Shown here: positions 55,249 through 63,841 of the stretch, in pieces | How the letters are laid out: each line of letters opens with the position of its first letter | How positions within the stretch are numbered: the stretch's first letter is position 1 | NCBI RefSeq assembly: GCF_000379765.1 | Contig: NZ_KB903509.1 | Coordinates: 1 to 64,000, forward strand | DNA: 64,000 nucleotides | DNA from: Flexithrix dorotheae DSM 6795 | Lineage (GTDB): Bacteria > Bacteroidota > Bacteroidia > Cytophagales > Flammeovirgaceae | Direction of reading: 5' to 3' | Notes under the pieces: generated by a model | What the model saw: only the letters and a program-made list of their open reading frames with translations | What the model was told of the DNA's origin: nothing | Database searches by the model: none | Position numbers and translations under genes: made by a program

Positions 55249-58017
55249 TTAATTTTTCTGAAAGGATGGCTTGCTCAATACATTAGTCGAATTAAGGTGG
55301 TATACCGTATAATTTTTACCTGAAACAGGTTTAGCCCCATCTAGACCAATAAAAACTCTTTGAAAGTTATTGGAAAAGGAAACATGAATTGCCGGATACT
55401 CATTTAAAGGATCAATGGCCACATAAGCCACTCCTTCTTCATTCCAAATATTAATTTTCCCATACCCATCTCCAGTAAAAATATGACGACCATCCGGAGC
55501 AAAGTTTGCCGATTTGAACTCCCTACTTTCATTATTTTTTAATATTCTCACAATATTACCTTCCATATCCCAGATAATGCAAGCAAAATCGCTTCCAGCT
55601 GTAATAATATAATTTCCACTTCTTGAAAAATTGGCGGAGAAAACTTTTCCTTTGTGTCCGGATAATTTTTTTAGCAGATTGCCCTCCACATCCCAAATAA
55701 TGGCAGTGCCGTCATTACTTGAAGTAATGATTCTTCTTTCTTCCGGAGAAAATTTCACACTATTTACAGACCCCGAATGTCCCTTAAATTCTGCTATTTG
55801 GCCACCAGACACATCGAATAAAATTGCATTATTATCCTTTCCGGCAGAAATTAGCTTTTGCCCACTTTTACCCCAGGCAAGATCATTTATTTGTCCCTGA
55901 TGTCCTTTTAAGCTATTGAGTTCAACCCCATTTAAATCCCATATCTTTATAATGCCATTGAGGTCTGCTGTGGCAATATTTTTTCCATCAAAGGAAAATA
56001 CCGCCTTGGAAAGACCTGCCTGATGGCCTTTTAAGGTTAGCACTTCTTTGCCTGCCCTGTTCCATATTCTGGCGGTGCTGTCAAGGCAAACAGTGACTAA
56101 CAATTTTCCATCTGGTGAAAAATTCCCATCCAAAAAAGATTGATTTCTAATATCAAATTCGTTTGTGGTTTCTTTTTCGGTATCCCATATCCTCAGGGAT
56201 TTGTCATTTGCATTCTCCAATCCACTTATCGTAAGCAATTTTTCTCCAAAATTGGTAAAATCGAACCATTTTACAGGATCTTTATGTCCCAGATAATGGT
56301 TGATAGCTCTGCCGCTGTAATCCCACATAATGGCTGAATTATCATTAGAGGCGGTGATAAAATACTGTCCTCCCGGCACAAATCTGGCGCAATTCACAGG
56401 GGCCTGATGTGCCTGGACATTAAGCAAAAGCTTACCCTCTAAATTCCAGATTTTAACTGTACCGTCTAAGCTTGCACTAATAATTTGATCATTTTCTTCA
56501 TTAAAGAATACAGTGGAAACTCCTGCTTTATGAGCATTCCAGGTGGCCAGTGGCTTTCCCAAAGAAGAAAAGATTAATATTTCCCCCACATGGTTGCCAG
56601 TTACAATAAGTTTTTCATTTTTGGAAAAATTCACATGTTTCAAAGGTTTTCCTGATTGATATTTAAAAATCAAATTTCCAACAAGGTCAAACACTTTTAG
56701 ATCTCCCTCCTCATTTACCGCTGCCACATTTAAGCCATTATTTGAAAAGGCCACAAAATTTATATTACTTTCTTCCTTTGGAAAAACAGTAACCAATTCT
56801 CCATTTCTTTTCCATAAACTTATTTTTTGATCCACTCCGGAAGTTAACACAAATTGCCCGTTGGGAGAAACCGAAGAAGCGGTAATGGCTCCATGGTGTG
56901 CCTCAAAAGATATTTTTGTTTCTCCATGCATATCCCGAATGGAGACCACCCCCATTTCATCTCCTGTTACAATTTCCCTATACTTTGCAGAGAAGTTTAA
57001 AGTGGTAAAATTATTCGCTGTTCTGGACAGTACTTCATAAAATGAACCAGTGTTGTAGGAGGCTTCAATTACTGCTGAAATTGCCTTTGGATTTAATGTA
57101 TCCGAAAAAAAGGATGCTGTGGCTTCATTAAGGCTTTGTGTGGGATCTATATCTTGCAACATTTTTGACCTGGCAGCAAGATGATTGGATTTTTCCCTTA
57201 GCAATAATCCCTCAAGATTAGAGTTTTGGATTATTTGAAAAATCCAGAAACCAGCTATAGTGATTACCAACCCGGTAAGAATCAGGATGATAATTTTTAA
57301 TAAATGATTTTGCTGTAATTGATCTAAAACCGTAGAATGGGACGATAGTAATTGAGAGAATTTTTTCGATTCGCTTATAAATTCAATATGTAGCTCGCTG
57401 GGAATACAGGGAGGTGAACTTCCCACAAAATTCATTGCCAGCCATTCTTCTGCTTCTTTTAAATCTTTTCCCATTAATAAATCTGCAGAATCTTTTCCTC
57501 CAGCCTCCCAATGAAGGGCAAGGCTCAATAACTCCGTATGTTTTTCTACATAAATTTTATCCTTTTGTAAAGTATTTATCAAAAGATTTACCCCAGTATC
57601 TAATTCATCCAGTAATTTGAAGGATTTTGATTCAGGATTATTTTCCTTCCTTAAGAAAATCCAATTACTATTTTTAATTACCGGAGGCACCTGCTTAAAA
57701 AGTTCATCCTGCTCCGGCTCTATATGCAGAATCGGGATGATCCTTTTGCTGTGCCTAATCGCCTGTGAAATTTCTTTATCACAAAGAATAGAGTTGAGGG
57801 AATGGGGAGAAATTATAAAAACAAAATTATCAGCGTATTCAATTTGATTCAGGCAATCACTTAAAACCTCTTCATCAAAGTTTGATTCTTCTTTACTTAA
57901 TTTTACCTCATATCCTTCCTGACTTAATTTATCCTCCAGCATCTCCGCCAAGTCAATACTTTCATAATGGCTATAAGAAACATAAAGGTCACATTTTTGA
58001 GATAAAATACTTTTCAT
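55249..58017 (-). CDS. TIR - transmembrane - WD40 repeat protein
   Basis: The 922-residue product has an N-terminal TIR domain (about 8-130) with the S70-P-H-S...C79-x-x-E82 region that in NADase TIRs carries the catalytic Glu. A linker (about 155-230) includes LALHWEAGGKDSADLLMGKD and an EAEEWL motif, known from TIR/STAND-type proteins. One membrane helix (about 239-263) follows. Then come about thirteen WD40 units (340-915) with WD-type ends such as VKIWNLEG, AIIWDVEG and INIWNEEG, probably two propellers. It has no NTPase domain. Members may signal cell damage or phage attack by NAD+ cleavage or TIR assembly. It is monocistronic. Confidence 0.9.
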   Translation of the reverse strand: MKSILSQKCDLYVSYSHYESIDLAEMLEDKLSQEGYEVKLSKEESNFDEEVLSDCLNQIEYADNFVFIISPHSLNSILCDKEISQAIRHSKRIIPILHIEPEQDELFKQVPPVIKNSNWIFLRKENNPESKSFKLLDELDTGVNLLINTLQKDKIYVEKHTELLSLALHWEAGGKDSADLLMGKDLKEAEEWLAMNFVGSSPPCIPSELHIEFISESKKFSQLLSSHSTVLDQLQQNHLLKIIILILTGLVITIAGFWIFQIIQNSNLEGLLLREKSNHLAARSKMLQDIDPTQSLNEATASFFSDTLNPKAISAVIEASYNTGSFYEVLSRTANNFTTLNFSAKYREIVTGDEMGVVSIRDMHGETKISFEAHHGAITASSVSPNGQFVLTSGVDQKISLWKRNGELVTVFPKEESNINFVAFSNNGLNVAAVNEEGDLKVFDLVGNLIFKYQSGKPLKHVNFSKNEKLIVTGNHVGEILIFSSLGKPLATWNAHKAGVSTVFFNEENDQIISASLDGTVKIWNLEGKLLLNVQAHQAPVNCARFVPGGQYFITASNDNSAIMWDYSGRAINHYLGHKDPVKWFDFTNFGEKLLTISGLENANDKSLRIWDTEKETTNEFDIRNQSFLDGNFSPDGKLLVTVCLDSTARIWNRAGKEVLTLKGHQAGLSKAVFSFDGKNIATADLNGIIKIWDLNGVELNSLKGHQGQINDLAWGKSGQKLISAGKDNNAILFDVSGGQIAEFKGHSGSVNSVKFSPEERRIITSSNDGTAIIWDVEGNLLKKLSGHKGKVFSANFSRSGNYIITAGSDFACIIWDMEGNIVRILKNNESREFKSANFAPDGRHIFTGDGYGKINIWNEEGVAYVAIDPLNEYPAIHVSFSNNFQRVFIGLDGAKPVSGKNYTVYHLNSTNVLSKPSFQKN

Positions 58018-58354
58018 TCTGGTAACATTGGATTAGAACTAAACTTATTAAGTTACTTCACAGATTGGAGTTTGATTTGAACACCATTTGCAAGCACTTG
58101 AAAATAAAATCGCAAAAAATTCAACACAAAAAATATCGCATCACACAAACCAATTTCTACTTAGTATAAAAAGCGGTTTTTTTTATCATTTAGTATTAAA
58201 AATCCATGTAAAAAATCAAAAAGAATTCAATACAGGATCGAAAGTGTGGAGAAGTGTTGGAATTCATCTCCTTTCCTTTTTAAAATAAGTTGGATTGACG
58301 GTTTTCCTTGTAAAAAAATCAGGCATATTTTCATAAGGTTTTTATCTTTACGCC
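58018..58354. other. Divergent region of 337 bases
   Basis: It lies between the TIR-WD40 gene and rpe. TATCTTTA at 58343-58350 is one base off the -7 consensus and is so near the rpe ATG that the message might be almost leaderless. The 66-residue plus-strand frame at 58088-58288 lacks any protein-like feature. Confidence 0.45.
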
Positions 58355-59005
58355 ATGAAAAAATTAATTGCGCCTTCTTTGCTTTCTGCTGATTTTGCCA
58401 ACCTGCAAAAAGATGTTGAAATGGTGAATAACAGCCAGGCAGACTGGATACATTTTGATGTAATGGACGGATCTTTCGTGCCTAATATTTCTTTTGGTTT
58501 GCCCGTGTTGAAAGCGGTGAAAAAATATGCTACAAAACCAATTGACGTCCATCTTATGATTGTCAATCCGGAAAAATATCTGGAGGCATTTCAAGAAGCA
58601 GGAGCAAATTCCATTTCGGTTCATATTGAAGCCTGCCCTCATCTACACAGAAATATTCAGCAAATAAAAAAACTAAATTGCCTTGCCGGAGTAGCCGTTA
58701 ATCCACATACTCCTGTTTCTCAATTAGAAGATATTATTGAAGATTTGGATTTTGTAAACCTCATGACGGTTAATCCGGGATTTGGGGGACAATCTCTAAT
58801 CGAAAATTCATACAAGAAAATAAAACAGTTGCGGGAGATGGCAGACAAAAGGGGAAAAGATTTATTAATTGAAGTAGACGGTGGAGTAACACTGGAAAAT
58901 TATCAAAAACTTTTTGAAGCCGGAGTAAATATTTTTGTGGCGGGAAATACCGTGTTTGGTGCTCCTGACCCAATTGCTACCATTGCCGAAATGAAAAAAC
59001 ATTAG
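58355..59005 (+). CDS. rpe: Ribulose-phosphate 3-epimerase
   Basis: The enzyme interconverts ribulose 5-phosphate and xylulose 5-phosphate. The 216-residue TIM barrel has PSLLSADFANL, HFDVMDGSFVPNISFG (metal-binding His and Asp), VDVHLMI-type H-L-M strand, MTVNPGFGGQ (phosphate loop) and VDGGV. With the transaldolase at 16.6 kb it serves the pentose phosphate pathway. It is 13 bases before the DUF218 gene. Confidence 0.96.
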   Translation: MKKLIAPSLLSADFANLQKDVEMVNNSQADWIHFDVMDGSFVPNISFGLPVLKAVKKYATKPIDVHLMIVNPEKYLEAFQEAGANSISVHIEACPHLHRNIQQIKKLNCLAGVAVNPHTPVSQLEDIIEDLDFVNLMTVNPGFGGQSLIENSYKKIKQLREMADKRGKDLLIEVDGGVTLENYQKLFEAGVNIFVAGNTVFGAPDPIATIAEMKKH

Positions 59006-59018
59006 CCTAAAAATTCTT

Positions 59019-59792
59019 ATGTTTTTCTTACTATCCAAAACGGTTTATGCCGTTGCCATGCCCATTACCTGGGTTTTCACCCTTTTTATTTGGGCCTGGC
59101 TTACAAAAAAATCACAGCGCAAGAATATATTGATTGGGGTGGGTACGCTTTTTTTGTACCTCAGCTGTAATAATTTTTTGATTAATAACCTGATGCATGG
59201 CTGGGAAATTCCAGCTACTCCATTTGATGAAGTAAAAAACACTTACAAGGTAGGAATCGTTCTGGGTGGAGTTACAGAAGGTTTTAGAGATCCAAAAGAC
59301 AGAGTTTATACACATAAAGGAGCAGACAGAGTGCTTCATGCAGCACAGCTATATCATTTAGGAAAAATTGAAAATATCATTGTAACCGGAGCCTTTCAAA
59401 AACTGACTGGAGAAAAAGCATCTGAGGCGGAGAACATGAAAACCCTCTTGCTGCAAAATGGTATTCCGGATTCAGTGATTATTAAAGAAGAAAACTCCAT
59501 CAACACGCGGGAAAACGCCCTGGAATGTGCCAAAATCCTTAATGAACAGTTCCCGAACGAGAAATACATGCTCATTACCTCAGCATTCCATATTAGAAGA
59601 TCGGAAGGCTGTTTTAATAAGGCTGGAATAAATGTAGATACCTTTTCTACTGATTTTTATTCCCCCGATAAAAATGCTCCCTCCAATCCAATGGACTATT
59701 TTTTTCCATCTGCCGAAGCTTTTTCAAGAACCCACCGCCTGGCCAGAGAAATCCTTGGCTACATCGTCTATAAAGTAATTGGGTATGCTTAA
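59019..59792 (+). CDS. DUF218 (YdcF/ElyC-like) membrane protein
   Basis: The 257-residue product has two N-terminal membrane helices (about 5-28 and 37-55). A DUF218 domain (about 75-245) carries VGIVLGGVTEGFRDP, IIVTGAFQKLTGEKASEA, EENSINTRENA and LITSAFHIRRSEGCF. Family member ElyC affects peptidoglycan and lipid-carrier metabolism in E. coli; the precise reaction is not settled. It is co-transcribed with rpe. Confidence 0.88.
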   Translation: MFFLLSKTVYAVAMPITWVFTLFIWAWLTKKSQRKNILIGVGTLFLYLSCNNFLINNLMHGWEIPATPFDEVKNTYKVGIVLGGVTEGFRDPKDRVYTHKGADRVLHAAQLYHLGKIENIIVTGAFQKLTGEKASEAENMKTLLLQNGIPDSVIIKEENSINTRENALECAKILNEQFPNEKYMLITSAFHIRRSEGCFNKAGINVDTFSTDFYSPDKNAPSNPMDYFFPSAEAFSRTHRLAREILGYIVYKVIGYA

Positions 59793-59801
59793 GCACCCAT
59801 G

Positions 59802-59843
59802 CTCCACACTGGGTACTCCATACCGGGTACTCCATACCGGGTA
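59802..59843. repeat. Three tandem 14-bp repeats
   Basis: The unit CTCCATACCGGGTA occurs at 59816-59829 and 59830-59843, with a variant CTCCACACTGGGTA at 59802-59815. It lies 10 bases after the DUF218 stop. Confidence 0.85.
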
Positions 59844-60013
59844 CTATTATTTCCGAGAAACATTAATCTCTCTATCAGTCTTTTATGGCAAAATAATACA
59901 CAGTTAATTTTGAATTACTACTTAAAAACTTCTTCCCCTCACATTAGAATTCATTTTATTGGATAAATCCCTACTCTTTTATAGCTTCCTGATTTGAACA
60001 AGACTACAAACAG

Positions 60014-61498
60014 GTGCTTTATAATTATATTTTCCTTGCCTTTTATTTTTTGATACTATTTCTAATTGGTCTGGTTGCCTCCAGAAAGGTAAAAGGAATG
60101 GAAGATTACTATGTGGGGGGCAAAAAACTTGGTTTTTGGGTAGTGGCTTTTTCCTCCCGGGCTACCGGTTCTTCTGCATGGATTTTACTGGGACTTACAG
60201 GCATGGGGGCCGTTTTTGGGGTAAAAGCCTATTGGGTCGCTTTGGGCACGACTTCCGGGGTATTCGTTTCCTGGTTTTTGATGGCGAAAAAGTTTAAAGC
60301 CCTTACAGACAAATACAATTCAATCACCATCCCCGATTTTCTGGTCTCAAGATTTAATTCAAAATCAAATCTCCTTCGAACTTTATCTGCTACCGCCCTC
60401 TCTGTTTTTGTGATCATATATGTCAGTGCACAAATTGATGCCACAGGGACCGCTTTTGAGTCTTTTTTAGGTTGGGATTATTTTATCGGGGCTATTGTAG
60501 GGTTTTTAATTGTGGTCATTTACATGTACTCGGGAGGTTTCATCGCTGTAGTATGGTCCGATTTATTTCAGGGAGTGATTATGTTATCCGGATTGGTATT
60601 GCTTCCAGTTGGGGCCTTTTTTATGATTGGGAATTTTAATGAATTGCAAATTGGACTTAGGGAAATTAATCCGGCATTGCTCAATATTTGGGGAGATGAG
60701 GGCTTCACCTGGATCAACTTTTTTCAGGCCTTGGGTTTCTTTATGATTGGTTTGGGATATTTAGGTTCCCCACAGTTATTTATCCGGTTTATTTCCATTA
60801 AGGATGAAAAGGAAATTGATAAGGGGAAATGGGTTTCCCTTTCCATTCAGGCTATAATGAATATTTCAGCCATTACTATAGGAATTTTTGGCAGGTATTT
60901 ACTTACTACTCCCGAAGATCAATCTTTGAATATTTTAGGTCCTGCCGGGCAAAACGTGCTTATCAGTTTGGTGGACTTGGTAATTCCCTTAGCTTCCGGA
61001 CTTTATATTGCTGCAGTTTTAGCCGCCATAATGTCCACCATTGATTCCCTTTTAATTCTGGCTTCCAGTGCTGTTGGCAGAGATTTTTATCAAAAAATAT
61101 TTCATCCTGATCTTGAAAACCAGCAACTGGCAAAACTTTCCAAATGGATCACATTAATCCTTGCCCTCATAGCTCTGGGAATGGCCCTTTTGGTGGCCTG
61201 GATAGTTCCAGGAAGGACAATCTTCTGGTTTGTGATATTTGGCTGGTCCGGACTTGCAGCATCTTTTTGCCCGGTTATGATATTATCCATTTTCTGGAAG
61301 GACTTTACTGAAAAAGGGGCTATTGCTGCTATGATTGTCGGATTTCTCGGGGTACCCATTTTTAAATTTCTTATCCCTGAAATTCCGAAAATTGGAATTT
61401 ACTTTTCAAAAATGTCAGAATTATTTCCCTCTTTTAGTGTGGCTTTATTTGCTGGAATTATTGTATCCATGTGGGAAATCAAAAAAAGAAAAGTATAA
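60014..61498 (+). CDS. Sodium:solute symporter (PutP-like, SSS family)
   Basis: The 494-residue product has about thirteen membrane helices. Family signatures include the DYYVGGKKLGFW start region, SSRATGSSAWILLGLTGMG (Na+ site region), YMYSGGFIAVVWSDLFQG and AAVLAAIMSTIDSLLILASSA. The nearest characterised type is the sodium/proline symporter, but the solute is uncertain. The start is GTG at 60014, because the first helix would be lost at the next Met (residue 29). Confidence 0.92.
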   Translation: MLYNYIFLAFYFLILFLIGLVASRKVKGMEDYYVGGKKLGFWVVAFSSRATGSSAWILLGLTGMGAVFGVKAYWVALGTTSGVFVSWFLMAKKFKALTDKYNSITIPDFLVSRFNSKSNLLRTLSATALSVFVIIYVSAQIDATGTAFESFLGWDYFIGAIVGFLIVVIYMYSGGFIAVVWSDLFQGVIMLSGLVLLPVGAFFMIGNFNELQIGLREINPALLNIWGDEGFTWINFFQALGFFMIGLGYLGSPQLFIRFISIKDEKEIDKGKWVSLSIQAIMNISAITIGIFGRYLLTTPEDQSLNILGPAGQNVLISLVDLVIPLASGLYIAAVLAAIMSTIDSLLILASSAVGRDFYQKIFHPDLENQQLAKLSKWITLILALIALGMALLVAWIVPGRTIFWFVIFGWSGLAASFCPVMILSIFWKDFTEKGAIAAMIVGFLGVPIFKFLIPEIPKIGIYFSKMSELFPSFSVALFAGIIVSMWEIKKRKV

Positions 61499-61500
61499 AA

Positions 61501-61526
61501 AAAGCCCAACATCAAAGTTGAGCTTT
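61501..61526 (-). terminator. Terminator after the DUF3127 gene
   Basis: On the minus strand AAAGCTCAAC and GTTGGGCTTT pair through a U-G pair and run into TTTTTTTAT. On the plus strand the same position is a C-A mismatch, so it fits the minus-strand gene better. Confidence 0.75.
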
Positions 61527-61550
61527 ATCCGGGTAATTATTTTGTAATTC

Positions 61551-61934
61551 TTAGAAAGGCAATTCATCTTCTGAAGCTTCGGAAATCCCTCCTGGCTCTT
61601 CTGATGGTCCCGGATCTCCGGCAAAATTATCTGGTCCGGGCCCTGGTGCTGCCTCAGAAGCAGATTCTATTCTCCAGGCATCCAAATTGGTAAAATAAGT
61701 GGTTTTGCCTTCCTTGGTATAAGGTCTTCCCTTTAAATTGAAATTTACCTTTATTTCATCTCCTTTACTGAATTGATCCAATAAACCGCATTTATCCTGG
61801 GTCAATTGCATTTTCACGTACTCCGAGTACATACCATCCTGAATTTCTATAACAAATTCCCTTTTCTTAAACCTTTCAGTAATTTGTGCTTCATTGTAAA
61901 TTTCTACAAGTTTTCCTTTTACCTCTAATGCCAT
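61551..61934 (-). CDS. DUF3127 protein with SSB-like C-terminal tip
   Basis: The 127-residue product is a DUF3127 protein with an OB-fold-like body (about 3-92: VKGKLVEIYNEAQITERFKK, EYVKMQLTQDKCGLLDQF and GRPYTKEGKTTYFTNLDAWRI). A Gly/Pro/Ser-rich flexible tail ends in EDELPF. The acidic, Pro-Phe end resembles the tip of single-stranded DNA-binding protein. This suggests a nucleic-acid-binding role, by analogy only. It follows ftsY by 26 bases. Confidence 0.85.
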   Translation of the reverse strand: MALEVKGKLVEIYNEAQITERFKKREFVIEIQDGMYSEYVKMQLTQDKCGLLDQFSKGDEIKVNFNLKGRPYTKEGKTTYFTNLDAWRIESASEAAPGPGPDNFAGDPGPSEEPGGISEASEDELPF

Positions 61935-61960
61935 TTTTAATTGTATATATTTATGATTAT

Positions 61961-62929
61961 TTATTTTAAGTTTTCGTTTCCAAAAAGCGACTGCACAAAC
62001 GCCATTTTATTAAAAGGCTGCAAGTCATCTACCTTTTCCCCTACTCCAATATATTTTACTGGAATTTTAAATTCATCTGAAATGCCAATTACTACTCCAC
62101 CTTTGGCGGTTCCATCAAGTTTGGTAATTGCCAGAGAGGTTACTTCAGTGGCTTTGGTAAATTCTTTTGCCTGAATTACCGCATTTTGTCCGGTACTTCC
62201 ATCCAAAACTAATAAAACTTCATGAGGAGCATCATCAATCACCTTTTTCATCACTCTCTTAATTTTGGATAATTCATTCATCAGGTTCACCTTGGTATGT
62301 AGCCTGCCCGCTGTATCCACGATCACAATATCTGCATTTTGCTCTACTCCCTGTTTCACCGCATCAAAAGCCACTGAGGCGGGATCTGTATTCATTCCAT
62401 GGGACACCACCGGAATACCAACCCTGTTCCCCCACAATATTAACTGATCCACAGCCGCAGCCCGAAAAGTATCAGCAGCACCTAAAACTACCGATTTTCC
62501 CATTTTCTTAAATTGAGAGGAAAGTTTTCCTATGGTGGTAGTTTTACCTACACCATTCACCCCTACCACCAAAATCACATATGGTTTTTTACCCTCAGGA
62601 ATTTCATATCCACCTACATCAGCAGATTTGTTTTCTTCCATCAGAGCGGCTATTTCCTCATGCAAAAGCCTGTTGAGTTCAGAAGTATTCAAGTATTTGT
62701 CCTTCTTTACCCTCTCCTCAATTCTTTCAATAATTTTCAGGGTGGTTTCCACACCAACATCCGCACTAATCAGAATGCTTTCCAGCTCATCCAGTACTTC
62801 TTCATCCACTGTAGACTTCCCTATCAAGGCTTTGCCCAACTTCCCAAACAAACTTTGTTTGGTCTTTTCTAATCCTTTATCCAGGGATTCCTGGTTTTCT
62901 TTTTTAAAAATCTTATCAAATAATCCCAT
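61961..62929 (-). CDS. ftsY: Signal recognition particle receptor FtsY
   Basis: FtsY is the GTPase that docks SRP-ribosome complexes at the membrane. The 322-residue product has the N domain (about 20-100), and the G domain with VVGVNGVGKTTTIGKLS (G1), ADTFRAAAVDQL (G2), DTAGRLHTK (G3), TKLDGTAKGG (G4) and the C-terminal IGVGEKVDDLQPF. It lacks the long acidic A domain of E. coli FtsY, as is usual in this phylum. Its RNA partner is encoded at 16.2 kb. Confidence 0.96.
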   Translation of the reverse strand: MGLFDKIFKKENQESLDKGLEKTKQSLFGKLGKALIGKSTVDEEVLDELESILISADVGVETTLKIIERIEERVKKDKYLNTSELNRLLHEEIAALMEENKSADVGGYEIPEGKKPYVILVVGVNGVGKTTTIGKLSSQFKKMGKSVVLGAADTFRAAAVDQLILWGNRVGIPVVSHGMNTDPASVAFDAVKQGVEQNADIVIVDTAGRLHTKVNLMNELSKIKRVMKKVIDDAPHEVLLVLDGSTGQNAVIQAKEFTKATEVTSLAITKLDGTAKGGVVIGISDEFKIPVKYIGVGEKVDDLQPFNKMAFVQSLFGNENLK

Positions 62930-63157
62930 AATGCTAATTAAAAAAATGGAAGCTAAAAGCGGTTTTTGGTCTTAAAACTCAAGAATATACTTCTTTTTAA
63001 ACTAAACCTGCTGAATTTCACCTAATTCCTAAATTTAGGATTTTCGTATTGTTTTCAGAAATAACTTCTGTATAAATTTGGTTCGAGAAAAAACTTCTCA
63101 TTGTCAAGCAGTTAGGCTGTTTTAGCCATAAAAAATACAGATATTTCCAAAATAAAA

Positions 63158-63179
63158 AACCCTACCAAATAGTAGGGTT
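63158..63179 (-). terminator. Terminator of the ribosomal-protein operon
   Basis: AACCCTAC (63158-63165) and GTAGGGTT (63172-63179) form a stem followed on the minus strand by TTTTATTTT. It lies about 33 bases after the DUF4295 stop. Confidence 0.85.
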
Positions 63180-63211
63180 GTAAAAATACTTCAAAAGATG
63201 TGTTTTTAAAA

Positions 63212-63364
63212 TTACTTTTTCAAAAGTTCTTTTGCCACATCTTCGGTAACAATTTCTTCTTTGAAGGTATAAGCTCCTGTTTCAGGATTCTTAATAGCTC
63301 TCACTACTTTTGAATATTTTACTCCACCTTCTTTTTTCAGGGTTGCAACTACTTTCTTAGCCAT
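63212..63364 (-). CDS. DUF4295 protein (probable ribosomal protein bL38)
   Basis: The 50-residue basic product starts MAKKVVATLKKEGGVKYSKV and ends in a Lys-Lys after VAKELL. DUF4295 proteins are specific to Bacteroidota and follow rpmG and rpmB. From memory, a matching protein was seen in the Flavobacterium ribosome and named bL38; I could not check this. Its ATG comes 2 bases after the rpmG stop, so translation is probably coupled. Confidence 0.9.
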   Translation of the reverse strand: MAKKVVATLKKEGGVKYSKVVRAIKNPETGAYTFKEEIVTEDVAKELLKK

Positions 63365-63366
63365 AA

Positions 63367-63549
63367 TTATTTAATTTCTCTATGAACAGTATATTTCTTT
63401 AAAACAGGGTTGTACTTCTTAAGTTCCAATCTTTCAGGAGTATTTTTCCTGTTTTTGGTAGTAATATACCTTGAAGTACCTTTTTCCCCGGTCGCTTTGT
63501 GCTCAGTACATTCCAAAATCACCTGAACACGATTTCCTTTTTTTGCCAT
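63367..63549 (-). CDS. rpmG: 50S ribosomal protein L33
   Basis: The 60-residue product is bL33, with the [15 protein letters not shown] start, [23 protein letters not shown] core and basic end. It has only a single Cys where zinc-binding L33 has four, so it is a zinc-independent form. It lies between rpmB and the DUF4295 gene, 52 bases after rpmB. Confidence 0.96.
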   Translation of the reverse strand: MAKKGNRVQVILECTEHKATGEKGTSRYITTKNRKNTPERLELKKYNPVLKKYTVHREIK

Positions 63550-63601
63550 GATTAAATAAATCTATAAATATTTTCAATAAAAACCTTTAATAATCAGGTA
63601 A

Positions 63602-63841
63602 TTAGATAACTACATTACCATTAGCCCTTGCTTTTTTAAGCACTGCTGTAATCCCATTTTTATTGATGGTTCTCAATGCAGAAGTAGATACTTTTAAAGT
63701 AATCCACTTATCTTCTTCAGGGATAAAAAATCTTTTCTTCTGTAAATTTGGATAAAACTTTCTTTTAGTTTTATTATTTGCGTGGGAAACATTATTTCCT
63801 ACTCGAGGTCTTTTTCCTGTAATATCACAAACTCTTGCCAT
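63602..63841 (-). CDS. rpmB: 50S ribosomal protein L28
   Basis: The 79-residue product is bL28, starting [20 protein letters not shown] and containing the [16 protein letters not shown] core. It heads the rpmB-rpmG-DUF4295 operon. Its leader reaches the window edge. Confidence 0.97.
   Translation of the reverse strand: MARVCDITGKRPRVGNNVSHANNKTKRKFYPNLQKKRFFIPEEDKWITLKVSTSALRTINKNGITAVLKKARANGNVVI

Noticed and set aside
54487-58017. GPP34 and TIR-WD40 as one two-gene defence system
   Set aside because: The genes are convergent and separated by a bidirectional terminator, so they are not an operon.
58088-58288. 66-residue plus-strand frame upstream of rpe
   Set aside because: It has no recognisable domain and no start context, and lies in an AT-rich promoter region.
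59802-59843. CRISPR-like array
   Set aside because: The units are directly adjacent with no spacers and only 14 bases long.
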